From Actinomycetota bacterium (GTDB lineage: Bacteria; Actinomycetota; Actinomycetes; Nanopelagicales; Nanopelagicaceae): a stretch of DNA of 18,013 bases. Within the stretch, counting starts at the first letter, position 1. Each line of letters begins with the position of its first letter. The position numbers and the translations under genes were made by a program. This document shows, in pieces, positions 7,612 to 13,981 of the stretch. The notes beneath the pieces are model-generated. The model was not told the origin of the DNA and made no database searches. It saw nothing but the letters and a program-made list of their open reading frames with translations. The stretch covers positions 1 to 18,013 of the forward strand of contig JAPOJL010000006.1 in NCBI GenBank assembly GCA_029978425.1. The letters run 5' to 3'.

Positions 7612-7624
7612 AAAAGGAAGATTA
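7612..7624 (-). promoter_or_regulatory. Putative -10 element for leaderless psuG mRNA
   Basis: TAATCT on the minus strand (plus-strand 7619-7624) is followed by 7 nt and the psuG GTG. This hexamer matches TANNNT. It lies within the 29-bp gap to the divergent phosphatase start at 7641, so the two promoters must overlap the neighbouring coding sequence. No clear -35 was identified. Confidence 0.38.
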
Positions 7625-7640
7625 CTGGAAAGATAGGTGC

Positions 7641-8741
7641 GTGGCCTACTTGCTCTCAGACTTATCACAATCAGTCTTCGCCACACTTGGGCTCTCTGGT
7701 ACTTCGAATATCCTTGAAATTCCGAATAATCCTGCGCAGCGAGAATGCATACTTCTTGTTGATGGAATGGGAATGAACGCCTTACAACTTTCACTTCAGA
7801 ACCAACCAATTTTCAATCAGCTCACCAGCTTCTCTTCACTACAGGCAACTTTTCCCTCTACGACTTCAACTAGCCTGACATCACTTGGCACAGGAAACGC
7901 TGCGGGCCGACATGGAATGGTTGGTTACACGATGCGCGTGCCACATAGTGGGACTCCGGAACGTTTGTTAAATGCCCTGAAGTGGGATGAACGTGTTGAT
8001 CCATATATCTGGCAGTCAGAAGAAACTCTCTTTGAACGTGGGAAGAGAGAGGGAATCAGCGTCTCACATATTGCAGCAAAGCGTTACGAAGAGACTGGTT
8101 TTACCAGAGCAGCTCTACGAGGTGCTACCTATCATGGTGCGAATCTGGTTGATGAGATGGTGACTGAAACTAAATTAGCGTTATCGCAAGAGCGTTCATT
8201 TGCTTATGTCTATATCAATGATGTCGATGATGCTTCCCATCGCGATGGCATCGGCTCACCGCGCTTTCATGCTGCCATGGCAAAAGCAGCCGAGCTCATC
8301 ACTAAGCTTCTTGAGAACTTGCCTCTTGGTACGAGACTTTGGATAACGGCAGATCATGGAATGATTAATCGAGATGACTTCTGCGTTCTTGGGAAAGATA
8401 ATGACTTATTACAGAATGTTGAGCTGCTCGGGGGAGAACCAAGAGTTCGCTATTTGTATGTAAGGAATGGAGCGCTTGCTGAGACAAAATCACAATGGGA
8501 AGAATTCTTTGGGGAGAAAGTGCAAGTATTGACTCGTGAAGAGTCAGTCAATCAAGGATTTTTTGGACCAACAGTGTCTGAGAAAAATCTCGAACGTATT
8601 GGTGATTTGATCGTTATTGCCAATGGTGAGTTCATTCTTGTAGAACCGGATCGAGAAGAGTTTCAGCTCGCGATGGTCGGGCACCATGGAGGAGTTACTG
8701 AACCAGAGATAGCGATTCCGCTACTAACGAAGACTCTCTAA
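7641..8741 (+). CDS. Alkaline phosphatase superfamily protein (nucleotide pyrophosphatase/phosphodiesterase type)
   Basis: About 366 residues from GTG 7641. The metal-site pattern of the family is present in order: ILLVDGMGMNAL (first Asp, residue 41), FPSTTSTSLTSLGTG with the likely Thr nucleophile at 74-75, NDVDDASHRDG, TADHGM, and GHHGGV near the end. Members hydrolyse phosphodiester or phosphomonoester bonds using two metal ions, usually zinc; the substrate is unknown. No signal peptide is visible, so a cytosolic location is likely. The start is uncertain: ATG 7596 is in frame but would overlap the divergent psuG start, whereas GTG 7641 has GGAAAG about 8 nt upstream. The gene is convergent with sepH and the two stop codons overlap (8738-8741), a pairing seen in other Actinobacteria. 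Confidence 0.85.
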   Translation: MAYLLSDLSQSVFATLGLSGTSNILEIPNNPAQRECILLVDGMGMNALQLSLQNQPIFNQLTSFSSLQATFPSTTSTSLTSLGTGNAAGRHGMVGYTMRVPHSGTPERLLNALKWDERVDPYIWQSEETLFERGKREGISVSHIAAKRYEETGFTRAALRGATYHGANLVDEMVTETKLALSQERSFAYVYINDVDDASHRDGIGSPRFHAAMAKAAELITKLLENLPLGTRLWITADHGMINRDDFCVLGKDNDLLQNVELLGGEPRVRYLYVRNGALAETKSQWEEFFGEKVQVLTREESVNQGFFGPTVSEKNLERIGDLIVIANGEFILVEPDREEFQLAMVGHHGGVTEPEIAIPLLTKTL

Positions 8742-9541
8742 TCTTCTTCGTCTTCATCCTTTTTCTTGCCTCGTCCAAACATGATGTCATCCCATGACGG
8801 GATAGAAATCCTCTTGGTAACGCCATCTTTCTTGGCGTCAGGTGCAATCTCTTTAACTTCACTCGGCTCGTCATTAACCATAGGGTCAGTTCGAACTGCG
8901 ACAAGTCGTGGTGGTTGTGGCGTTTCTCCTTCAACAGGAAAGAGAACACCATGATCACTCATACGGTCTTGGCGAGGTGGCTGTTTCGCGGGTAGCTCTT
9001 CGCCGTTAATCCAACGAGCGCCATCATCTTTTGATACGAGTGTTCGTTTGTTGGAATCGAAAGTCCAGGTTGCTTCGGATTGTCCTTCACGAGATGGGTA
9101 ACTCAACACTAAATGCCATGTTCCATCATCAAGGCGCCACGTGTTCCAAGAAATCTGATTCATATTGACGCCACGAGGTGCGAGTCGCTGAATAACTAAT
9201 TCGGAGAGTGGAAGCGATGTTCCTTTAGGTGAAGATTTTTCTGCAAGTTCGATGATCCATGCTCGTTCTTGAAGAATGGGACTGGCATATCTCTCAATCT
9301 TCTCTAGGGAGAGACCTGAGATTCGTGAAACTTCGGCGTAGCTTTCGCCGGCGCGCAAACGCGCTTGAATCTCTTTAATTGAAAACTGTGGGGCGGCATC
9401 AACGACTGGCGTTAGACGACGCTCATTGACTGCGGAACGGAGTGAATCGGAGAGGCGAACCGTAAATTTATTCCCATCGTTATCAACCATCTCGATGTGG
9501 TCACCATCGTCGGTACGGCCAACTAAACGCAATTCAGTCAC
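8738..9541 (-). CDS. sepH: Septation protein SepH
   Basis: A 267-residue actinobacterial cell-division protein. The N-terminal DUF3071 domain begins ELRLVGRTDDGDHIEMVD and includes a helix-turn-helix-like segment (FSIKEIQARLRAGESYAEV and SRISGLSLEKIERYASPIL, about residues 53-90). In Streptomyces and mycobacteria SepH binds FtsZ through its C-terminus and promotes protofilament assembly. After about residue 180 the sequence is Pro/Gln/Asp-rich and low in complexity, ending in a charged RGKKKDEDEED tail; the whole is shorter than the roughly 340 residues of the Streptomyces protein. The start is GTG 9541, preceded by CAATCT and 6 nt with no Shine-Dalgarno. The stop overlaps the convergent phosphatase stop. 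The gene follows the MFS gene by 40 bp on the same strand. Confidence 0.9.
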   Translation of the reverse strand: MTELRLVGRTDDGDHIEMVDNDGNKFTVRLSDSLRSAVNERRLTPVVDAAPQFSIKEIQARLRAGESYAEVSRISGLSLEKIERYASPILQERAWIIELAEKSSPKGTSLPLSELVIQRLAPRGVNMNQISWNTWRLDDGTWHLVLSYPSREGQSEATWTFDSNKRTLVSKDDGARWINGEELPAKQPPRQDRMSDHGVLFPVEGETPQPPRLVAVRTDPMVNDEPSEVKEIAPDAKKDGVTKRISIPSWDDIMFGRGKKKDEDEED

Positions 9542-9553
9542 GGGTAAAGATTG
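9542..9553 (-). promoter_or_regulatory. Putative -10 element for leaderless sepH mRNA
   Basis: CAATCT on the minus strand (9548-9553) is followed by 6 nt (TTACCC) and the sepH GTG. It lies in the 40-bp gap after the MFS stop, so sepH may be transcribed independently of the transporter. No convincing -35 was seen. Confidence 0.35.
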
Positions 9554-9581
9554 CCATACAAGAGTCTGGTTTTAAGGGAAC

Positions 9582-10802
9582 CTACGCTGGTATTTGATGG
9601 AGTTTGCGACGCCACAATCCGAAAAAAGGAAGTAGCGAGAGCAATGAAATTGCCATACATGCCAGTGGAACAATAAATGCGACAGATGAGCCAAATGTGT
9701 CAATGATGTAGCCAGTAATTGCTGTGGGGATTGCTCCACCAAGATTCAATGCGGCGATAGCCCAAGCTAACACTTCTGTGGTGCGTTTGGGGCTTACTGA
9801 TCTTTCAGCTACTGCAAATCCAGCTGTAAGGATAGGTGCAATGGCAAGGCCATTAAGAAAGAGCGCAATTGCCAACATAAAGAGATTGCCTTCATAGAAA
9901 TATGCAGCCATAACGATTGGAACAGTTAAGACAAAGAGCGCGACGAGCGAGTATAGAAAGCGACGAGTTTCATTCATCTTCCAATGAATTGATCCACTAA
10001 CGAAAGCTGAGAGCCCGGAACTGAGAGACCAGATTGCAATAAAGAATCCGCTGTATTCACGTGTTCCAAAATCATCGAGATATCCCACAATAACTAGGCC
10101 TGTTGAACTAAAGAAAGCCCCACACATCATCATGGGAATAAAAAGTGCCTGAATGAATCGATCTCGAATGAGAAGTGAGTGATCATCGCCCGGCTCTTTT
10201 GGATGTGCGGGAGGTTCAGTTCGCTTCTGAGTGAGAAAGATTAAGGCTCCGACAATTAAGAAACCCATGGCGGTAAAAATAGATGCTTCTGGCATGAAAT
10301 ACGACGCAACAAGAGTTGCGATAACAGGGCCTGTTGTAAAGATGATCTCATCAACCAGAGCTTCAAACGAGTAGGCGGTGTCGATTAGTTTGCGGTCATC
10401 GCCTATGACATGAATCCAACGACGTCGAACCATCTGTCCTGAACCAATAACAAAGGATTCAAAGACGATGGCACAGAAAAACCAACTCCAAACTGGAGCA
10501 TCTGTCTTTACGAAATATACAAAGAGACCCAAGAAGATGATGTGGATGGGCGCAGTAATTGAGAGGATTTTGTTCTGTCCAAATTGATCGGCTGCTCGGG
10601 ACCAGAGCGGCGTTGCAACAGCCAACACGATTGAGGAGACCATCGAGATCGCTCCTGCAAGTGAATAGGAGTCGGTCTCGGCCACGACAAATAACACAAT
10701 TGCTAAATACAGCATCGAAATCGGTAGACGAAGAATGAAGCCTGCCAATGAGAAATTCCAACCTCCAGGAATAGCAAATAGCCGTTTATAGGAGGTCAAC
10801 AT
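9582..10802 (-). CDS. Major facilitator superfamily (MFS) transporter
   Basis: A 406-residue polytopic membrane protein with about 12 hydrophobic helices and the usual split into two six-helix halves. The loop after helix 2 (WSRAADQFGQNKIL) resembles the MFS motif A (G-x3-D-R/K-x-G-R/K), and a long polar loop around residues 191-207 (KRTEPPAHPKEPGDD) separates the halves. Late helices carry motifs such as LFLNGLAIAPILTAGF and NLGGAIPTAITGYIID. It probably moves a small solute by proton coupling or facilitated exchange at the cytoplasmic membrane; no substrate can be inferred. ATG 10802 is preceded by TACACT and 6 nt, and no Shine-Dalgarno is seen. It is divergent from the inositol-monophosphatase-family gene and upstream of sepH. 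Confidence 0.87.
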   Translation of the reverse strand: MLTSYKRLFAIPGGWNFSLAGFILRLPISMLYLAIVLFVVAETDSYSLAGAISMVSSIVLAVATPLWSRAADQFGQNKILSITAPIHIIFLGLFVYFVKTDAPVWSWFFCAIVFESFVIGSGQMVRRRWIHVIGDDRKLIDTAYSFEALVDEIIFTTGPVIATLVASYFMPEASIFTAMGFLIVGALIFLTQKRTEPPAHPKEPGDDHSLLIRDRFIQALFIPMMMCGAFFSSTGLVIVGYLDDFGTREYSGFFIAIWSLSSGLSAFVSGSIHWKMNETRRFLYSLVALFVLTVPIVMAAYFYEGNLFMLAIALFLNGLAIAPILTAGFAVAERSVSPKRTTEVLAWAIAALNLGGAIPTAITGYIIDTFGSSVAFIVPLACMAISLLSLLPFFGLWRRKLHQIPA

Positions 10803-10847
10803 GATGCGAGTGTACTTGTTCGTAAAGAATTGTGATTAGATTGGGAT
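10803..10847. promoter_or_regulatory. Compact divergent promoter between MFS and inositol monophosphatase genes
   Basis: Only 45 bp separate the two start codons. On the minus strand TACACT (10809-10814) lies exactly 6 nt before the MFS ATG. On the plus strand TAGATT (10837-10842) lies 5 nt before the phosphatase ATG, with CTTGTT/TTGTTC (10815-10821) as a -35-like element 15-16 bp upstream. The two elements abut, so polymerase could probably occupy only one direction at a time. Both starts lack a Shine-Dalgarno, which supports leaderless mRNAs. Confidence 0.5.
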
Positions 10848-11633
10848 ATGTCTTTAGCTTTTGAATTACTCAATCTTGCAGAATCAATCGCGCTAAAGGC
10901 TGGGTCACTTCTTGTTAATCGACCTTCAAAATTTGATTTAGATGAAAAAAGTGGAGTCTTTGACTTTGCTACGCAGATGGACCATGAAAGTGAAAAGTTG
11001 ATTGTCAGTGAAATTCTTGCCGCTCGTCCTGATGATGGTCTGATTGGCGAGGAAGGAGCAAATCGCGAGAGTAAATCGGGAGTTACGTGGGTTATAGATC
11101 CGATTGATGGAACCGTTAATTATCTTTACGACATTCCAGGATGGTGCATCAGTATCGCCGCCAAAGACAGAGACGGAGGTTTAGCTGGAGTTGTCTATTC
11201 ACCTTCAACGCAATCTCTTTGGAAAGCACATCGCGGCGGTGGGGCATTTCTTAATGGAAATCCCATTAAATGTAACGATCCTGTTGCTCTCAATAGAGCA
11301 CTCGTGGGTTCAGGTTTTGCATATGATCTTGAGAAAAGAAAAATCCAAGCAGCACTTATTGCTCGATTACTTCCGGAGATTAGAGATTTACGGCGATTGG
11401 GTGCCTGCGCAGTAGATATGTGTCATGTTGCAAGCGGATCGCTTGATGCCTATTTTGAAGCAGGCGTTAATGAATGGGATTATGCCGCTGCAGGTTTGAT
11501 TGCCACTGAAGCTGGCGCGATGATCTCCATCGATAAGGGAATCTGGAATGGAGAGAAGAACATGGTGATAGTGGCCGGGCCAGCGCTTCATCCTGCGCTC
11601 AGCGCCCAGATTCGGGCTGGTCAGGCGTACTAG
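10848..11633 (+). CDS. suhB: Inositol monophosphatase family protein (SuhB type)
   Basis: A 261-residue enzyme, the usual family length. It contains the metal-binding Glu of GLIGEEGA, the signature WVIDPIDGTVNYLY with two Asp ligands and the DGT catalytic segment, and the C-terminal NEWDYAAAGLIATEAGA with the third Asp. The family uses Mg2+ to dephosphorylate inositol 1-phosphate and related phosphates (some also hydrolyse fructose bisphosphate, PAP or histidinol phosphate), so specificity is open; in Actinobacteria an inositol pathway role is common. ATG 10848 has TAGATT 5 nt upstream and no Shine-Dalgarno. The gene is divergent from the MFS transporter and 89 bp upstream of rplS. The symbol is by family only. 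Confidence 0.87.
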   Translation: MSLAFELLNLAESIALKAGSLLVNRPSKFDLDEKSGVFDFATQMDHESEKLIVSEILAARPDDGLIGEEGANRESKSGVTWVIDPIDGTVNYLYDIPGWCISIAAKDRDGGLAGVVYSPSTQSLWKAHRGGGAFLNGNPIKCNDPVALNRALVGSGFAYDLEKRKIQAALIARLLPEIRDLRRLGACAVDMCHVASGSLDAYFEAGVNEWDYAAAGLIATEAGAMISIDKGIWNGEKNMVIVAGPALHPALSAQIRAGQAY

Positions 11634-11722
11634 ACCTGCGATTTAGCGCTTCGGGAGGAGGTGTGGCAAGATACGCCGAGTTATTGAGCGTTAAGCGTAG
11701 AGACTAATTGTTAGGACAAACC
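11634..11722 (+). promoter_or_regulatory. rplS leader / promoter region
   Basis: This 89-bp gap probably carries the promoter for the rplS cluster. A TGG-CAAGAT stretch (11664-11672) could be an extended -10, but no good -35 was found. AGGA (11713-11716), 6 nt before ATG 11723, is the likely ribosome binding site. No strong hairpin or T-run terminator for the upstream phosphatase gene was seen. Confidence 0.4.
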
Positions 11723-12244
11723 ATGAACGTGCTTGATGCGGTAGATGCCGCCTCCCTCCGTAAGGACCTACCTAATTTCCGCCCCGGCGATGAACTGAAA
11801 GTTCACGTCCGCGTCGTTGAAGGTAATAAGAGCCGTATCCAGGTCTTCCAAGGTCTCGTTATCGCGCGCCAAGGTTCTGGCGTCAGTGAGACATTCACAG
11901 TCCGCAAAATTTCTTATGGCGTTGGCGTTGAAAGAATTTTCCCAGTCCACGCACCTGTTATTGAAAAGATTGAACTCGTCCGTAAGGGAGAAGTTCGTCG
12001 CGCGAAGCTTTATTACCTCCGTGATCTTCGTGGCAAGGCTGCAAAGATCCGCGAACGTCGTGGCGCAGATGATCTTGAAACTCTCTACGCAGCTCCAGAA
12101 GCAGTTGTTCAAGAGGCAATTGTTGAAGACGTCGTTGTTGAAACTGTAGAAGAGGCTCCTGTTACGCAAGAGGCTGTTGCGGAAGAAACCGTCCCAGCAG
12201 CGACAGAAGAAACTTCTGCCGAGTCTGAAACCAAAAACTCCTAA
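11723..12244 (+). CDS. rplS: 50S ribosomal protein L19 with long acidic C-terminal tail
   Basis: A 173-residue protein. Residues 1-113 are a normal L19: [52 protein letters not shown], and the basic end [21 protein letters not shown]19 lies at the 30S-50S interface of the ribosome. The remaining 60 residues are an added tail of Glu, Val, Ala and Thr with about 14 Glu, 3 Asp and only one Lys; most bacterial L19 proteins end near 115-120 residues. The tail has no cysteine or recognisable domain and is probably disordered. ATG 11723 with AGGA upstream is preferred over TTG 11708, which would only add five non-conserved residues. lepB starts 11 bp after the stop. Confidence 0.93.
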   Translation: MNVLDAVDAASLRKDLPNFRPGDELKVHVRVVEGNKSRIQVFQGLVIARQGSGVSETFTVRKISYGVGVERIFPVHAPVIEKIELVRKGEVRRAKLYYLRDLRGKAAKIRERRGADDLETLYAAPEAVVQEAIVEDVVVETVEEAPVTQEAVAEETVPAATEETSAESETKNS

Positions 12245-12255
12245 AGTCGACTCTT

Positions 12256-12936
12256 ATGTCGCCTAAAGCGAAGGGCACCAGCCTTCGCGAACTGCCCATA
12301 CTTGTTGTATCGGCCCTTGTCCTATCCATCATTGTTAAGACTTTTCTCGTTCAATTTTTCTACATTCCTTCAGGTTCGATGGAGAACACACTCCAAGTTA
12401 ATGACCGGGTTGGAGTGAACAAATTCGCTGCACTCTACAGTGATATTAAACGTGGAGAAGTTGTCGTATTTAGGGATCCAGCTAATTGGCTGTCAGAGTC
12501 ATATGACGACAGCACAGGGATTCGCAAATTAGTTAAAGAAACTCTCGTTTTTGTTGGAGTGCTTCCTGATCCATCCAAGCAATATCTCATTAAGCGAGTT
12601 ATCGGTGTAGGTGGCGATCGTGTTCTCTGTTGTAATAAAGATGGGAAACTTGAAGTCAACGGGGTAGCTGTCGATGAGCCATATATTTACGATGGCAATA
12701 AACCCTCAGATTCCGAATTTGATGTGACAGTCCCTGAAGGTTTCATCTGGGTCATGGGTGATCATCGTGGCGCGAGCGCAGATTCACGTTTTCACACTGA
12801 CGACCCCAATAAAGGAATGGTCCCGCTCGATAAAGTGACGGGCCGAGCCCTCTTTGTAATTTGGCCTTTCAAGCATCTCGGAGTACTGGATGCTGGAAAA
12901 GACCTCGCTCAAATTCATGTAAAACAGAACAAGTAA
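12256..12936 (+). CDS. lepB: Signal peptidase I
   Basis: A 226-residue membrane-bound serine protease that removes signal peptides from exported proteins. One N-terminal transmembrane helix (about residues 13-35) is followed by the nucleophile motif YIPSGSMENTL (Ser41), an insert with PANWLSESYD, the general base in LIKRVIGVGGD (Lys113), and the conserved GDHRGASADSR box. The Ser/Lys dyad is intact. It has the type I topology with one helix at the N-terminus and the catalytic domain outside the cytoplasmic membrane. Two adjacent Cys residues (VLCCNKDG) lie in the exported domain. It sits in the conserved order rplS-lepB-rnhB with 11-bp gaps on both sides, so it is probably in one transcript with them. 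No clear Shine-Dalgarno is seen. Confidence 0.94.
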   Translation: MSPKAKGTSLRELPILVVSALVLSIIVKTFLVQFFYIPSGSMENTLQVNDRVGVNKFAALYSDIKRGEVVVFRDPANWLSESYDDSTGIRKLVKETLVFVGVLPDPSKQYLIKRVIGVGGDRVLCCNKDGKLEVNGVAVDEPYIYDGNKPSDSEFDVTVPEGFIWVMGDHRGASADSRFHTDDPNKGMVPLDKVTGRALFVIWPFKHLGVLDAGKDLAQIHVKQNK

Positions 12937-12947
12937 AAAAATCCTGC

Positions 12948-13550
12948 ATGATTGAGCAAAAACTCATCGATGCCGGTATTACCAATATTGCCGGAGTTGA
13001 TGAAGCAGGGCGTGGAGCATGTGCTGGCCCACTTGTTGTCGCTGCACTCATACTCAAAGATCCCAAGAGTGTTGCGCTGAAAGAAGTTCGCGATTCTAAA
13101 GAGTTAACGGCACAGAAACGGGAAGAACTCTTTGATCTTGTGATTTCTGAATCGATGAGCTACGCAATCATTGAAATCTCGCCAACTGAAATAGACGCGA
13201 TTGGTCTACATAAATCCAACCTTGAAGGCATGCGTCGTGCAATCCATGCGCTGAAAACCGAGCCGCAATACATTCTGACCGATGGATACCGGATTGATGG
13301 TTTGAGCGCTCCATCACTGGCCGTGTGGAAAGGTGATCAAGTCGCAATCACAATATCGGCTGCGTCGATTCTGGCAAAAGTCCATCGCGATCGAATCATG
13401 GATAAGTTGGATGAACAGTATCCCGGGTATGGATTTGCGGCACACAAAGGATATGTGACTCGGAGCCATGAAAAATCTTTATCTGAGCTTGGCGTGAGTG
13501 AAGTCCATCGCCGTTCGTATGCAAATATTGCTGCTCTTATCAACAGCTAA
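12948..13550 (+). CDS. rnhB: Ribonuclease HII
   Basis: A 200-residue enzyme that cuts RNA strands in RNA-DNA hybrids and nicks at single ribonucleotides in DNA. The first catalytic pair is in GVDEAGRGACAGPLV (Asp18, Glu19); Asp112 in YILTDGYRIDG is the next conserved acid; DSKEL and the SILAKVHRDRIMD segment are also family hallmarks, and KGYVTRSHEKSLSELGVSEVHRRSY is a typical end. The long upstream extension of the frame to 12861 is not conserved and overlaps lepB, so ATG 12948, 11 bp after the lepB stop, is preferred. A 62-bp gap with a dyad and a -10-like element follows before yraN. Confidence 0.94.
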   Translation: MIEQKLIDAGITNIAGVDEAGRGACAGPLVVAALILKDPKSVALKEVRDSKELTAQKREELFDLVISESMSYAIIEISPTEIDAIGLHKSNLEGMRRAIHALKTEPQYILTDGYRIDGLSAPSLAVWKGDQVAITISAASILAKVHRDRIMDKLDEQYPGYGFAAHKGYVTRSHEKSLSELGVSEVHRRSYANIAALINS

Positions 13551-13582
13551 CTTTCTTCACAGTTCTAAACCATCCTTCAGAA

Positions 13583-13608
13583 AGAGATTGCAACTCAACT
13601 TAATCTCT
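13583..13608. repeat. Perfect 7-bp inverted repeat overlapping the yraN -10 element
   Basis: AGAGATT (13583-13589) and AATCTCT (13602-13608) are perfect complements 12 nt apart. The right arm covers most of the TAATCT promoter-like hexamer (13601-13606). This could be an operator that blocks the promoter or a hairpin at the end of the rnhB mRNA. No T-run follows. Confidence 0.45.
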
Positions 13609-13612
13609 CGCA
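13601..13612 (+). promoter_or_regulatory. Putative -10 element for leaderless yraN mRNA
   Basis: TAATCT (13601-13606) is followed by exactly 6 nt and the yraN ATG at 13613. There is no Shine-Dalgarno. The -35 region is not convincing (TCAGAA at 13577-13582 has an 18-bp spacer). An internal promoter here would transcribe yraN-comM-dprA-era separately from the ribosomal part of the cluster. Confidence 0.42.
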
Positions 13613-13981
13613 ATGGCTTTGAACGCTCGTGCAGCACGAACTGGAAACATCGGGGAAGACTTCACCGCTCGATACCTTGAAAATCGTGGCTATAAAGTCC
13701 TTGATCGAAATTGGCGAATCAAAGAAGGGGAGCTCGATATTGTCCTTCTTTCGCCGGAAAAAGAGATTGTCTTTGTTGAGGTGAAGACCCGCACCAGCGC
13801 ATCTTTCGGCGATCCTTTAGAGTCGATTTCGGAAGTGAAAATTCACCGCATTCAAAGGCTTGCGTTAGCGTGGCTCGCTACTCACCAAAAGTTAGGCGCT
13901 CCTTACCGAATTGATGTATCTGGTGTGTTACTTGGTCGATCAGGCGAAATCACCATTGATTATCGAAGTGGAATTGCATGA
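13613..13981 (+). CDS. yraN: YraN/UPF0102 family nuclease-fold protein
   Basis: A 122-residue member of the UPF0102 family, which has the Holliday-junction-resolvase/restriction-endonuclease-like fold. Visible features are GNIGEDFTARYLENRGYKVLDRNWR, GELDIVLL with the conserved Asp, and IVFVEVKTRTS (E-x-K), together a PD-(D/E)xK-like site. The biochemical role is not settled; linkage with comM and dprA suggests DNA processing. ATG 13613 has a leaderless-type spacing to TAATCT. The stop overlaps the comM start as ATGA (13978-13981), so the two are translationally coupled. Confidence 0.92.
   Translation: MALNARAARTGNIGEDFTARYLENRGYKVLDRNWRIKEGELDIVLLSPEKEIVFVEVKTRTSASFGDPLESISEVKIHRIQRLALAWLATHQKLGAPYRIDVSGVLLGRSGEITIDYRSGIA

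Noticed and set aside
7612..7809. Longer psuG with start at 7809
   Set aside because: The extra 66 residues are unlike PsuG and run antisense through the phosphatase gene; homologues begin near GTG 7611.
11704..11714. Tiny hairpin CTAA-TTG-TTAG touching the rplS ribosome binding site
   Set aside because: Only 4 bp of AT-rich stem; too weak to call a regulatory structure or L19 autoregulatory leader.
11768..12169. 133-codon minus-strand ORF antisense to rplS
   Set aside because: Mirrors the L19 codons and the Glu-rich tail (giving Asn/Phe/Leu repeats); no independent support.
12861..12947. Extended rnhB start at 12861
   Set aside because: The extension overlaps lepB out of frame and is not conserved; RNase HII begins at ATG 12948.
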